Positions 34,484-45,514 of a stretch of DNA of 64,000 nt are shown one piece after another. Location: positions 434,001 through 498,000 of the forward strand of contig JAUTXW010004695.1 of assembly GCA_030620095.1 (NCBI GenBank). The letters run 5' to 3'. The stretch comes from Kuschelorhynchus macadamiae. Taxonomy: Eukaryota; Arthropoda; Insecta; Coleoptera; Curculionidae. A model generated the notes under the pieces. That model had not been told where the DNA came from. It saw nothing but the letters and a program-made list of their open reading frames with translations, and made no database searches. The position numbers and the translations under genes are program-made. Each line of letters begins with the position of its first letter. Position 1 is the stretch's first letter.

Positions 34484-35215
34484 AAAATGCCCAGATATAA
34501 TGCGAATGAACTTATGCGAGCAATCGGTATGCTAGAAAGGCTTATCACAAAGAATTGTTGCCGAAAGGTTGCATATTAAACAATGTGCTTTATCAAGGGC
34601 ATGGCGCAGATATCAAAATACTAGTTGAGTGCAATATAACCATGGAGGAGGTGCTGCGAAAAAACTAACCCCTAGGACAGACAGATACATTGTAGGTACG
34701 TCAAACTCTTTCCGAGGGGATTATTGCGTCCAGGTGTCACAAATATAATCATTTCTACAAAAACCATTCGAAATCGGTTACATGAAGCTCATTTAAATTC
34801 CTGACAGCCCTATAGGCATCCTCAGTTATCAGAGAACATAGACCGTCTCGTTTGATTTTTGCCGAAGAACATGTTAAATGGGATTTACTCGAATACACAT
34901 TGTTGATTTGCGGTTAAAGGTTGCACTTCATCCTGACGACAATGGGATTCGTGCTTGGCGTTGAACAGGAGAGAGATATGAAGACAACTGTTTCTTAGAA
35001 AGAATTCCGTTTTGTAACAGGTAACATGGTTTTGTAACAGTGTGAGGAGGAATATTTACAGGTGGTCGAGCAGATCGATTAAGAACTGTTAATAGTTCTT
35101 AGTCGATCTAAAAAAGCATTTCGTTATTTAGATATTTTGGAGAATAACACAGGGCAAGTAGCTGACAGATTGGGAAACATTTTTATGTATGTGGACGATG
35201 CCGTAAGGTTGTACC
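34484..35215 (+). pseudogene. Tc1-like transposase relic
   Basis: Starts MPRYNANELMRAIGMLERL. In shifting frames it reads RGLLRPGVTNIIISTKTIRN then RLHEAHLNS, LHPDDNGIRAWR, RRNIYRWSSR and VADRLGNIFMYVDDAV. This is the Tc1 order of helix-turn-helix, first catalytic region, WGGI region and the D-N-A block. The first catalytic Asp region and the third block are lost, and many stops are present. Confidence 0.65.
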
Positions 35216-35394
35216 TGTAGTACCTACTTGTCTATAGTTTTTCATTTTACTTTCGGTTTTAAAAATAGTGTTTTAGTTAAGGTTAAATTTGCTAATAAAT
35301 CTGTTTTTAATTGTAAACATTGTTATATCACTTTTTCACCAATATCGTAGTATCTTAAATTCAGAGGTGTACAAAAACCTTGATAATTTAAAAA
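35216..35394. other. Short AT-rich spacer
   Basis: Nothing recognised between the Tc1 relic and PLE2. Confidence 0.3.
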
Positions 35395-35600
35395 TGAAAT
35401 AAGTTTGCAAAGATTACACTAGTATACAAAATAAACACGTTTAGTTTATTAATTTCCACGTATTTATTTCTGCTTGACACCTGTTTCGACCCACCGTGTC
35501 TTTGTCAAAAGACTTAAAACTGACACTAAAATCTGTACCAAATATAAAAAAATATATAAAAATTTTAACGGTATCAATAAAACAATATCGATGTTTACCC
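35395..35600 (-). repeat. PLE2 3' terminal repeat
   Basis: Related to both arms of 40140-40445 (shared ACACGTTTAGTTTATTAATT and TTTATTTCTGCTTGACA). It lies just downstream of the PLE2 stop codon on the minus strand and carries one hammerhead variant. Confidence 0.7.
35472..35510 (-). ncRNA. Hammerhead variant with U3/A8, PLE2 3' copy
   Basis: Minus strand core TTGACAA replaces CTGANGA, so positions 3 and 8 are U and A. Stem I CTT/AAG. Stem II GACAC/GGGTC has one mismatch. GAAACAGGTGTC follows, with cleavage triplet GTC. Confidence 0.5.
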
Positions 35601-35642
35601 ACCTCGTCTATTCTTTAGGTATGAAGATTTAGCAGATTAAAT

Positions 35643-37780
35643 TTAACCATTTAAGTTCAACTGGTCATTCAATAAAATATTTCGGGTTTTCCTTACGTTA
35701 ATTTCTAAACTTTCCAAATGGTTCAATTTGTAGCTTTTATTAGCCCTATGCAAAATTTTATATTCGTTTTTAAATGTATGATTTGCTTCTATCAAATGTT
35801 TAGCGTAATTGGAGTCTGTTTTTTCTTTATTATATGAGGATTTGTGTTCTTTTATACGTTTATTGAAAGATCTACCCGTTTGGCCAATGTAAACTTTATA
35901 ACAGGAACCACATTCTAATTCGTATACCCCTGATTTTTTAGATTTATCAGACTTGGATTTATTATTTTTAATATATTTACCTAATGTATTATTTGTACAG
36001 AGGGCAACTTTATAATCTGCTCTCATGAGATGTTTACTGATTTTAGAGCTAATTTTGCCTGTATACGTTATTGTGTTACATTTGGCTATATCTTTTAAAT
36101 TATTATTTGGATAGATTAAATTGATTGCTTTTTTATATTGTTTTTTATTTACTATTTTGTCGACTATATTAGGACTATAGCCATTGTTAATAGCAATCTG
36201 CTTTATAAGATTCAATTCTTTATTATAGTTATCTGATGACATAGGTATACTAATTAAACGATGTACAAAGCTGTTGAAAGCTGCCATTTTACGTGCAAAA
36301 GGATGGTTTGATGTTTTATGTATTGTTATATCTGTGTAAGATGGCTTATAATAAATTTGAAAATCTAGTTTATTATTATTATTATTCATAATTGTTAAAT
36401 CCAAAAAATGTATTGTCTTATTTTGTTCCACTTCTAACGTAAATTTAATATTTTTATGTAAATTATTAATAAAATCTAAAAATAACCTTAGTTGTCTCTC
36501 TGTTCCCGTGAAACACGCTAGCATGTCGTCTACATATCTGTACCAATAAATGAACTTGTTTCTTAACGGGGATTATACATTAATTGTTCAATATTATCTA
36601 GAAATATTTCTGCTAGTATAGGACTGAAAGGATTACCCATTATTAAACCTTCTTTACTTACAAACACGGAGCCCTTGAATTCAAAGTAATTTTGATCTAC
36701 ACACACTGTTAACAAATCCAATATATTATTCTTAATAATATTATTAACTTTATTTTTGAGTAATAAATTATCGACTAAGTTAATAGCTTCAATAGGGGGG
36801 ACACTAGGAAATAAGTTTTGTACATCTAAAGAGATTAATATGGCATTATTTGGGATTGTGACATCTTTTATATTGTTAATTAATTCTAAACTATTTTTAA
36901 TATTAAATTTTGGTTTAAAGTTACAAAATTAACTAATAATGTCTATTAATATATTAGAAATCGTGTGAGCTGGAGCTGTCACATAGGACACTACAGGTCT
37001 AATGGGCATATTGCCTTTATGCAGTTTAATAAATGAATATAGCTTAGGTACTTGTGGATTCATTATCGTCGGATCTTTATCGATCTTTTGAAATTTATCC
37101 GGATTCAGAAATTTTGAAGTTTTTTGAATATAATCTTCTTTTTTTATTGCAATAATGGTTTATGCTTTATCCGCCCTAGTGAATACAATATTATCTTCTG
37201 TCATTTTACTGTTAATATTTTTAGCTAAACTATAATTGTTTGATAATCGCGCATTAGACAAATCCCAAGGTATTGAAGTAATTGGTTGAGCTAATATATG
37301 TTTATAGTTATCATTACCTATTTTATTTACTGCTATTTCACATTCAACTCCTAACATCTCTCTAGATTTAATGTTATCTTTAACCTGAAGGTTGAAATTA
37401 AACCCCTTTTCTAATAGTTTAATATCTGAGCCTGTAAAATCTGTATCTGTGATATTATAAAAGAGTTTAAAAAATACATGATCTGATAGTTTTATTGTAA
37501 ATTAATCTAATTTATCCTTTTGACTTACGTATTTCTTATGGACGATATTTTCAACTTGGCATCTAGTCTCACTATCAAAACAATCAAATTCCATATTATT
37601 TAATCTAAATAAGAGTTCACTGTGAATAAACTTAAGATAAACACTGTAACTGTCTCTTTTGCTGTATTGCATTTTGCGATCTTCTATAATCCATTTCTTC
37701 AATCCTTGTCGTTGTGCTACCATTGCGGACCTGCTCATGTTGTTTGTCTTTAGTTTCATATATTTCGGAATCACTTCTTC
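35643..37780 (-). pseudogene. PLE2 reverse transcriptase with GIY-YIG endonuclease
   Basis: Most of a Penelope protein in order from 37780: VIPKYMKLKTNNMSRSAMVA (N-terminal), NIVFTRADKA, KLYSFIKLHKGNMPIRPVVS, motif A LISLDVQNLFPSVPP, motif B GLIMGNPFSPILAEIFL. Then come the active site YVDDMLACF (36524) and HFLDLTIMNNN. The GIY-YIG domain is well kept (SGVYELECGSCYKVYIGQTG), ending NDQLNLNG at 35643. A few stops (near 37158, 36930 and 36575) interrupt an otherwise continuous protein. The first codons lie beyond the piggyBac insertion, at about 40021-40130. Confidence 0.88.
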
Positions 37781-37785
37781 CTTAA

Positions 37786-40017
37786 CCCTCCGGTGCTAAC
37801 ATCCCGTCCCACAGACCGACCTCCCACTCTTTTCACCAATTCATCGCGCATGGCGTGTCGATTCGATCGTCCTGCTAGGTATCTTAATTTTAGTTAGTTA
37901 CCGGCCAGATCTGTTAGTGGGAGGTGTGTGTTAGCCATTTTGCGGAGTTCATACGTAGTGCGGTCTCCCGGACGGATGTTAGTATTAACGCGACTATTTG
38001 ATTTATTGGAAAAGGTAATTTTTTTTTTAATATTTAATGTTAAATTCCATAGTAAATTATTGTTGGGTTTAGGATGAGTTATGAACGAGAACAGGCGCGA
38101 CTTGAGAAGTTATGGAAGGAATTTGAGGATAAAAATACCACTCCAGACGACCAAGAAGATTCCAATGAGGAAGACCATGTAGATGAACGAGAAGAAGATT
38201 CTGAGTCGGAGCAAGAGTTAGAACCAGAATTAGAAATTAAAAGTCCGCATGAACATCCTCCACCTAACAAAAAAGCAAAGTGTATGGATCCCTTTTTTAC
38301 TGGTAAAGATAACCTGACTAAATGGAACAAGCATCCGCCCGATCAGAGGGTTAAGACTCGAGCAAAGAATATTGTACTCCACTTGCCAGACAGATGATAT
38401 GTTAAATTCACAGATGATATGTTAAATTTAGTTGTTGAATACACCAATTTATCTATATCCCAGCAGAAGTATTCTCGTGAATATCGAACAGCAATTGGTA
38501 CAGATATAATAGAAATCAAAGCATTACTAGGACTCTTATACCTTTCGGCAGTACGTAAAACCAACCGTTTGAATGCGGAAGATTTGTGGAAAACTAACGC
38601 CACGTCAATTGAATTATTTAGGCTTACAATGTCATTGGAGCGTTTTCTATTTTTATTGAGACATTTGAGATTTGACAATAAGTACACTAGACCTGAGAGG
38701 CAAAAAACAGATAAATTGGCAGCAATTCGGGAAATGTTTGAATTGTTTGTGTGCAGTTGCAAAGAAAACTTTACACCATCGGAATTTACCACAGTCGACG
38801 AAATGCTTCCGGGTTTTCGGGGAAAATGCAATTTTCGACAGTATATCCCCAGTAAACCTGAAAAATACGGCATCAAAATATTTGCATTGGTTGATGCTAA
38901 GACGTATTATACAGTAAATATGGAAGTTTACGTCGGAAAGCAACCTCCTGGACCTTTTTCACTTGAGAATACCGCAAAATCAATTGTAGAGCGCCTTGTG
39001 GAACCAATAGCCAACACTGGAAGAAACGTCAGTATGGACAACTGGTTTACTAGTTTACCTTTATGTAAAAGCTTGTTGGAGAGAAGATTAACTACGGTCG
39101 GCACTATCAAAAAGAATAAACGGGAACTGCCCCCTGAATTTGTAACAGGTGTTAGACCAGTGGGCTCAAGTATGTTTGGCTTCGAAAAAAATTGTACATT
39201 AGTGTCGTACATTCCCAGAAAAGGAAAAAATGTTCTTCTTGTGTCGACGATGCATGACGATGACAGTCTAGATGAAGTAACGGGTAAACCAGAAATTATT
39301 ATGATGTACAATGATACAAAATGTGGTGTTGACATCGTCGACCAATTATGTGCAAACTATAACTGTGCCAGAAATACAAGAAGATGGCCTATGGTAACTT
39401 TTTATCGAGTATTAAACATAGCTGCCACAAATGCATTTGCGGTCTTAAATTCAAAAAATCCCGACTCAAATATGTTTCGGAGGAGTTTCTTAGAAAAACT
39501 ATCGATTGATTTGGTTACGGATCATCTGAAAAGACGAGCAACAGTCCAACAGGTGCCACGTTTATCACGAATGCGAATCAGAGAAATCTGCCAAATGGAA
39601 CCCGAAATTACTGTGCAAGATCCAGACAGGCCCTGTGGTAGATGTTTCTTTTGCAGTACAAAGAAAAGTAGGAAGACAAAATACAAATGTAATCAGTGCA
39701 GCAAATTTTTGTGTCTAGAACACGTTGTCGCTATGTGCAGCGAATGCATTGGACTGGATAACACTGCCAACTTCGAAGAAGACTAATTAATTTTAAGTTT
39801 TTTCTTTTATTATAATGTTACTATTATTATAATGTTACTCTTATTACAATGTTATTATTATAATTAAATGATTAAACTACTTGTATTCTGTGTTTATTAT
39901 TTAAAAAAAAAACAACTTTCTGGATACAAAATTACGTTTAAAATGGCATTTTCTGCATTCGGTCCCACAGACCGTTGTTAGTACTAATGTTATAAACATC
40001 ATGTTAGTACTGGAGGG
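37786..40017 (+). mobile_element. piggyBac element with TTAA target duplication
   Basis: 2232 bp between TTAA sites (37782-37785 and 40018-40021). Terminal repeats CCCTCCGGTGCTAACATC and, inverted, CCCTCCAGTACTAACATGAT. A subterminal GTCCCACAGACCG occurs near both ends in the same orientation (about 37803 and 39962). It inserted into the N-terminal coding region of PLE2. Confidence 0.93.
38074..39786 (+). CDS. piggyBac transposase, one in-frame stop
   Basis: A 570-codon frame interrupted only by TGA at 38395-38397; both sides are in the same frame. The stop lies in a 20-bp tandem duplication (38391-38410 and 38411-38430), so it probably arose by slippage plus a compensating loss. Numbered through the stop, the catalytic acids are D242 (TTVDEMLPGF), D322 (VSMDNWF) and D420 (CGVDIVDQL), with spacing close to the family's. 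The C-terminus has a cysteine-rich zinc domain (CGRCFFC, CNQCSKFLC, CSEC). The N-terminus is acidic (residues about 15-60). The protein would excise and reinsert the element at TTAA sites in the nucleus. The best preserved gene in the window. Confidence 0.92.
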
Positions 40018-40021
40018 TTAA

Positions 40022-40139
40022 TGCACTGATTAAAAAACCAAATATTTTGAGAGCACACTTTAGATTTTAGTAAAAGTTTGAAGTACCATGTGGCTAAAAA
40101 ACTCGTATGAGCTTCTGATAGATTTCTTATCGATGTAGC
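40022..40139 (-). pseudogene. PLE2 N-terminal coding remnant
   Basis: Minus-strand reading CALKIFGFLISA joins across the piggyBac TTAA site to VIPKYMKLK at 37780, matching the Penelope N-terminal pattern. Short and frame-damaged. Confidence 0.5.
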
Positions 40140-40219
40140 CGTTACTTGATGGAAATTCATTATACATTAGTATACGAAATAAACACGTTTAGTTTATTAA
40201 TTTCCACTTATTTATTTCT

Positions 40220-40260
40220 GCTTGACAGCTATTTCGACACCCTGTGTCTTTGTCAAAAGC
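40220..40260 (-). ncRNA. Hammerhead variant with U3/A8, PLE2 5' left arm
   Basis: Minus strand: stem I GCTT/AAGC, core TTGACAA, extra A, stem II GACAC/GTGTC (perfect), GAAA. Stem III is ATAGCTGT with a U-G wobble; triplet GTC. Confidence 0.55.
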
Positions 40261-40335
40261 TATTATTGATACAATTAAGATTTTTATATATTTTTTTTTA
40301 TATTTGGTACCGATTTTAGTGTCAGTTTTAAGTTA

Positions 40336-40376
40336 GCTTTTGACAAAGACACAGTGTGTCGAAACAGCTGTCAAGC
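40336..40376 (+). ncRNA. Hammerhead variant with U3/A8, PLE2 5' right arm
   Basis: Stem I GCTT (40336-40339) pairs with AAGC (40373-40376). Core TTGACAA 40340-40346, extra A, stem II GACAC/GTGTC with loop AGT, GAAA 40361-40364. Stem III is the self-complementary ACAGCTGT; GTC ends at 40372. All helices pair perfectly; only core positions 3 and 8 differ from consensus, and they differ together. Confidence 0.6.
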
Positions 40377-40445
40377 AAAAATAAATAAGTGGAAATTAAT
40401 AAACTAAACGTGTTTATTTTGTATACTAGTGTATAATGAATTTCT

Positions 40446-40984
40446 ACCAAGTAACGGCTACATCGATAAGAAATTGGCAAAGATTTTTAAAAAACCTGTT
40501 TTAAAGCAAAATTGGGGCTACATTTGACATGATAAGCATTATTTTGGGATTTGCTGATTAACTCAAAAATGTAGTTAAATTTTGGGTAAAAAACACGTGT
40601 GTTTGAATCACCTTGTAAGTTGACGTTAATTGTTTTTTATGTACCCTTAAAATAAAAAAAAAGTTTATTTAAATCTCTTGTAGGATTCAGAAAATATCGT
40701 ATTACAAATATTACTAAATATCATAACCATACAAAAGATTTCATTTTCTTTATTAAATTTTTTATACTTATTTATATTTTATTATTTATAAATAAAATAT
40801 CGATACGAATATTGCGAAAAACCTGAAAAAAAAACAAAAATAAGAAAAACCGAAATTGGCTTGATTTCTAATTTTAAGTAACTATCCAGATGGTTGAGAT
40901 TGTTTGTTGAGAAAACAGAAAGCTAGCCAGTTGGTTCATTCCAGTGCCAAACTTAACTCTTACACCCACAACCGTATTGTGCCA
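40446..40984. other. AT-rich, no gene recognised
   Basis: No coding or repeat feature supported. Confidence 0.35.
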
Positions 40985-41290
40985 ATATAAACGAACGTTC
41001 CACAAACTACTGCCCATTAATCATTGTACCTCATCTTCTGTAAACCACCAAATAACGCAGGCATTTTTCAATTCATTCTCGGCAGTTTGCCGGCGATGAC
41101 ATTGTTTACACGCTCCTGAGTGATGAGGCATTGTTCGACCGACCTTATGCGGGGTGACACAGTTAATAACCCGGGTAGATAGGTCATCATAACAGACACG
41201 TTTGCATGATAATATTTTCCACTAGGTCGGACAGCAAATTTGGTTTATCTTAAGATATTAGGACATTATAGAGGTAAGAGATGGCATATT
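40985..41290 (+). repeat. Dispersed repeat R, copy 1
   Basis: Diverged direct repeat of 48765-49045 (shared TTTTCCACTAGGTCGG, GCCGGCGATGACAT, GGGTGACAC). Non-coding; identity unknown. Confidence 0.6.
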
Positions 41291-41575
41291 CACTTTTTAA
41301 AAGCAGATTCTTGTTTACTGTAAATTATTGGAGCTATATGACACAAATATTTGCTTTTAATTTTCAGTTAAAACTGATTGACTGCCAATTAGAACGAGTA
41401 AGTATTGCCTGTGTTCCCAAAAATGTTGCTACATTTGTATAGTGTGCCTACTTAAGTTCTCTACATATGGGAAACTTTTTTATTAGTAGTTTTACGGAAA
41501 AAAGTTACTCTTTATAAAAAGTTCTGCTTTCTGCCAAAATAATATTAAAATATTCAAACTTGAGATTGCATATAC

Positions 41576-42893
41576 AGGGTGGTAAAAAATTCCAAAAAAT
41601 CAAAATTTACTCAAGAGAAAAGTACCTTAAATTTTTATTTTATAGCAAAATGTAATATAAAATCTTACTTAGAATAAAAAAACGTATCTAGCAGTAGATT
41701 CGATGCTTCATATCTGAAATCACTTCTTAAGGAATCTAAAACTTTGGCTTTTTACTGGCAAGTAAGTTTCTTATTTTTGTTCTTACCTACATATCAGCAA
41801 AATTTCCATATTTATCGATAGTTGATGGGTAGTTCATGAATAAAATCGTACAAGTAAGTCCAAGCCATAAAAATCCAAGTAGCGTTGACTATTTAAATTA
41901 TGTCGAAAAAAAAACTGGTCTAATTACTCTATCTTTATAAATTCCGCACCACACATTTGTTTTGAATGAATACTGATCAGAGTTTGTATAAGAAAATTAG
42001 GATTAACGTCACTTCACCAACGACAATTTTGCGAACTTACAGTCCCATTGGAAGTAAACGTTGCTTCATCGTTAAAAATAATGCATCTTGCCATAAAAGG
42101 ATCATCTTCTAGCTCCCCTTATATCAGACAGCAAAACTCGAACCGTCGCTCAAAGTCTCCGGGTCTCAAGGTATGTATAAATTTTGATTTGTAAGGTCGA
42201 AAACTGTTTTCTTTCAATATTTTTGAAACTGTATCTTTACCTACGTTATTTGGCAATGTTGCTGACCTTTTGCGTAGGGACTTTTTAGGGTTTTCTATCA
42301 CAGAGAGCATTACTTGATTTGTAGTTTCGTCATTCGCAACCCTTGACCTCCGTTTCTTGTTAAAGTTATTTTCTACATTTCCAAAAGTCTTGAATTTAGT
42401 TAGAATATTCCCCACTGTTGTGAAATGTATAATTTTATCGGGGTGTCTGTTGTTAAAAATGTCTGCAGCTTCTCGAAATGTTTTATAATTTTCTCCGACA
42501 ATTAAAATTATTTCAATTTTATCTTCTTTGTTTAATTTCAGCGGCATTTCTTTTTACTATAATATTCAAACTGATGTTTCAATAAAGTAATACAATATTA
42601 TAGTTGACAATGGCAGCGACAATGCCATTATTAACAATCGATAAATAAGGAAATTTTGCTGGTATGTAGGTAGGAACAAAAATAAGAAACTGGACTTGCC
42701 AGTAAGAAGCCAAAGTTTTACATTCCTTAAGAAGTGAATTCAGATAGGAAGCAACGAATCTAGTGCTAGATATGGTTTTTTATTCTAAGTAAGACTTTGT
42801 ACTACATTTTGCTATAAAATAAAAATTAAAGGTACTTTTCTCTTGAGTCAATTTCGATTTTTTGGAATTTTTGACCACCCTGTATATGCAATC
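41576..42893 (-). mobile_element. Tc1/mariner-like element, deleted, long TIRs
   Basis: Ends CAGGGTGGTAAAAAATTCC (41576) and the inverse GGAATTTTTGACCACCCTG (42875-42893). TIRs extend about 250 bp inward (41576-41830 versus 42645-42893). The interior carries a truncated transposase. Both ends are recognisable, so it could have been mobilised in trans. Confidence 0.8.
41945..42547 (-). pseudogene. Tc1/mariner-like transposase, N-terminal half
   Basis: Open from MPLKLNKEDKIEIILIVGEN (42547) through the helix-turn-helix (YKTFREAADIFNNRHPDK, VGNILTKFKTFGNVENN) to FIHTLRPGDFERRFEFC at 42119. Then, in another frame, it reads DDPFMARCIIFNDEATFTSN, the first catalytic block with D intact. The second and third catalytic blocks are absent: the element goes straight into its left TIR. 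An internally deleted derivative. Confidence 0.75.
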
Positions 42894-42991
42894 TCAAGTT
42901 TGAATATTTTAATATTATTTTGGCACAAAGCAGAACTTTTTATAAAGATTAAGTAGACACACTGTATATACAAAGTTGCGCAATTTCATGT

Positions 42992-43425
42992 CAATCAAAA
43001 TGTCACCGTAAAAGTTTAAAAATTTAATACTTCCGGAGATATTCGAAAAAAAACAAATACCCGCGATTGCGTTTTTATTTTCTTCTGACTCTATTTGAAG
43101 CGATATGACAAAATAAATTCTACATTCTCATTGTTACTTTTTCTGCTTTACAAGACGGCGATGCTAGATTTTCAATCCGACTTTTCGTTTCTTCGCAACC
43201 ATCATCAACTTTGTTTTTTAAACAGGCAAAAAATTCCATTTTGTGCTAAATTAACTTTAACTTAAATTCTAAATTCAATGACGTAACACACTTGCCATAT
43301 ATCCGATATTTCGAGCCGAAAAGGCATCATCAATGCTAGTTGCTGATGATGGCGATGGAACGAAGCATTCGATCAGAAGACTGATGACGTCATCTTGTAG
43401 AGAAGAAAAAATGACTATGAAAATA
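42992..43425 (+). repeat. Dispersed repeat U with hammerhead-like motifs, copy 1
   Basis: Inverted copy of 48275-48709. It contains three motif relics: minus strand TTGATGATGGTTGCG..GAAACGAAAAGTC (about 43195-43230), minus TTGATGATGCC..GGCTCGAAA (about 43310-43340) and plus CTGATGATGGCG (about 43350). None is a complete core here. Confidence 0.6.
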
Positions 43426-43499
43426 TTATTAGAAAAAAATCATTTGTTAGAATTTATATCTGTAATTGCCAGAACTTAATATGAGAATTTATCAAAAAA

Positions 43500-43990
43500 A
43501 CGTTGACGTTTTGAAAACCCAAGAAAGAAATACGGCAGGTGAATGGATCAGGAAGAAGAAGCGCGTATTTTAGATGCTGTACTTTAATATAGCGTACTAA
43601 AAGATATCTAACTTTTTACTAATTTCTATATTATAGGTTGAAAATGCACCTAATTCATCTCTTAGAGCAAATGAAGATGATTTGGAAATACCACGCATGA
43701 GAATTTGACGAACTCTTAGATGGCATGGGTACAAGCAATTCAAAATTCACGTGAGTCAAACTTTAAGACCTGGTGATTCTGAAAGGCGTCTAGAATTTTG
43801 TCGTTGGATGCAAAATAAGTCAGAAGAAGATGGTGCTTTTTTGAATAAAATTATTTGGATGAACGACTGCACTTTTTCCACGTCTGGAATATTTAACCGA
43901 CACAATGAATATTATTCGTCTGTGAATAATCCGCGACAAAATCAAGCCTGAGACCTCAAGGATGGGAATCGTGTAGTGGATGGGTCAGTG
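43500..43990 (+). pseudogene. Mariner-like transposase, 5' half of a split copy
   Basis: Fragments EEARILDAVL, then SSLRANEDDLEIPRMRI, TLRPGDSERRLEFCRWMQNK and IIWMNDCTFSTSGIFNRHN. The first catalytic block, normally W-T-D-E, reads W-M-N-D, so the catalytic Asp is Asn. The remainder continues at 45515 after a roughly 1.5 kb insertion. Confidence 0.7.
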
Positions 43991-44779
43991 TCGGCTATTC
44001 AGGTGAAGTAGGTAAAATGCTACTTCACCAGGAAAAATAAACAAGCGAACATCTAACTATATTTATTATACATCTCTTAAAAATTTAAGTTTTTACATTC
44101 ATTTATTCACCTAACTGGCAAAAAATAAACTGTACTTCCCGAATAAATATTTTACTTGACAATTTCAATCGAACTTTATTATAACAACTATAACAGTGGC
44201 GCAAACCGCTTCGACTTTGCTGGAGGTGCTATGTTTAGTTTACGATTTTCCTACTACGTTCTCATGACAACGCGTCCGCGATGACGTCGAGTACACGGAA
44301 GAATAATGTTTACCAGCGCCATACAACGCTCTCGGTGAATTGCTAACGCAGTACACTACACCCACGTGTCGTTCAGTTTGGGGTGGTTGCTTTGCTGACT
44401 GTATTGTGTTATATTTATTTATGGTTTTGTTACAACTTTACTTGGTGTCGGGTTTATTAATTTATATTATTGATAAATGCGATCACGGATGTGGTTTTCA
44501 TTTTGTTGGAAACTCCATTTAATCGATGGAAGGAGCAAGATCAGAGTTTTAATCGTCATCCTGGTTTTCGGCGTACAAATGGTTATGTAGTAGTGAAATA
44601 TTACAAAAATTGTTTATGGCCTTTGTTACTATAGTTTCCAATAAATATTCAGTGTGGAATAAGGAAGGATTTATAGGTATGTTAAATATATGAAGGTCTT
44701 TACATACATATGAAGACTCGGCGAAGCATTTAAAATGCTAATTAATGCAAAAAACCTTTGTAAAAAATCAAAGCACTAT
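43991..44779. other. Insert between transposase halves, unassigned part
   Basis: Left part of the block separating the mariner halves. An open frame at 44340-44522 has no recognised domain. Probably the flank of the hAT fragment. Confidence 0.35.
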
Positions 44780-45470
44780 AGCTGACACTTTAAAAGAAAA
44801 TGCTAAACTACATAAAATGCATTTTAACAGAAACGTCCGATGAAATAGACTATTTATGTACTTGGTAATTGACGCAGTTTTGTACCTTACAAAACAAGAA
44901 TTAGGCTTTCGCGGCCATGATGAGAGCAGCGAGTCAATAAATAGTGGGAATTTTAAAAAGCCTTTAGGTTTATTAATATCAAGAAATTCGCAAGAACTAA
45001 AAGATCATCATGAAAAAATTAAAATTGTTTTTACTGGTGACTCGAAAATTATTCAAAACGAAATAATTGTATACATTTCTGATTATTTAAATGATCATGT
45101 AAAAAATGAAATAATGAACATACAGTTGTGTGTAAGTGGATGACACCACTGATATTACGCAAACCTCCCAGTGCTCCATAATTTTAAGATACGTTAATTC
45201 AGAAGGTTCAGTAGTCGAGAGATTCTTAGGATTTTATAATGTCAGCTCCGATAGAACGTCGGAGAATTTATATTCTCTATTGGATCAAATTTTGGATCAA
45301 TTTGACTATAAACATAAATTAATAGGGCAATGTTACGACGGCGCAAGTGTGTCTGGCCATCTAAATGGCCTTCAAAAAAAAAAAAAAAAAAAAAAGCGCT
45401 GCAGGCTATATTTGTCTATTGTCTTGCTGCTATGAAGGATAGGAGGACTTATTTTGTATACAAAATTTAG
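44780..45470 (+). pseudogene. hAT transposase fragment (DUF4371 region)
   Basis: Reads KQELGFRGHDESSESINSGN, FTGDSKIIQNEIIVYISDYL, then DDTTDITQTSQCSIILRYVN, VVERFLGFYNVSSDRTSENL, LIGQCYDGASVSGHLNGLQ, and beyond an A run IFVYCLAAM. This is the same hAT type as 17311-17910, clearly diverged. A frameshift lies near 45135. A 22-A run (45374-45395) sits inside coding sequence. No termini were identified. Confidence 0.8.
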
Positions 45471-45514
45471 GTAAGTCGTAAAAAAATATTCTACGCCTTC
45501 CACAAAATATTCCA

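Larger units (their letters stand above)
40140..40445. repeat. PLE2 5' repeats, two inverted copies
   Basis: Two roughly 120-bp sequences (40140-40262 and 40330-40445) are inverted to each other around an AT-rich centre. Each carries a hammerhead variant and the AAACACGTTTAGTTTATTAA block shared with 35395-35600. The palindrome sits at the 5' side of PLE2. Confidence 0.75.
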
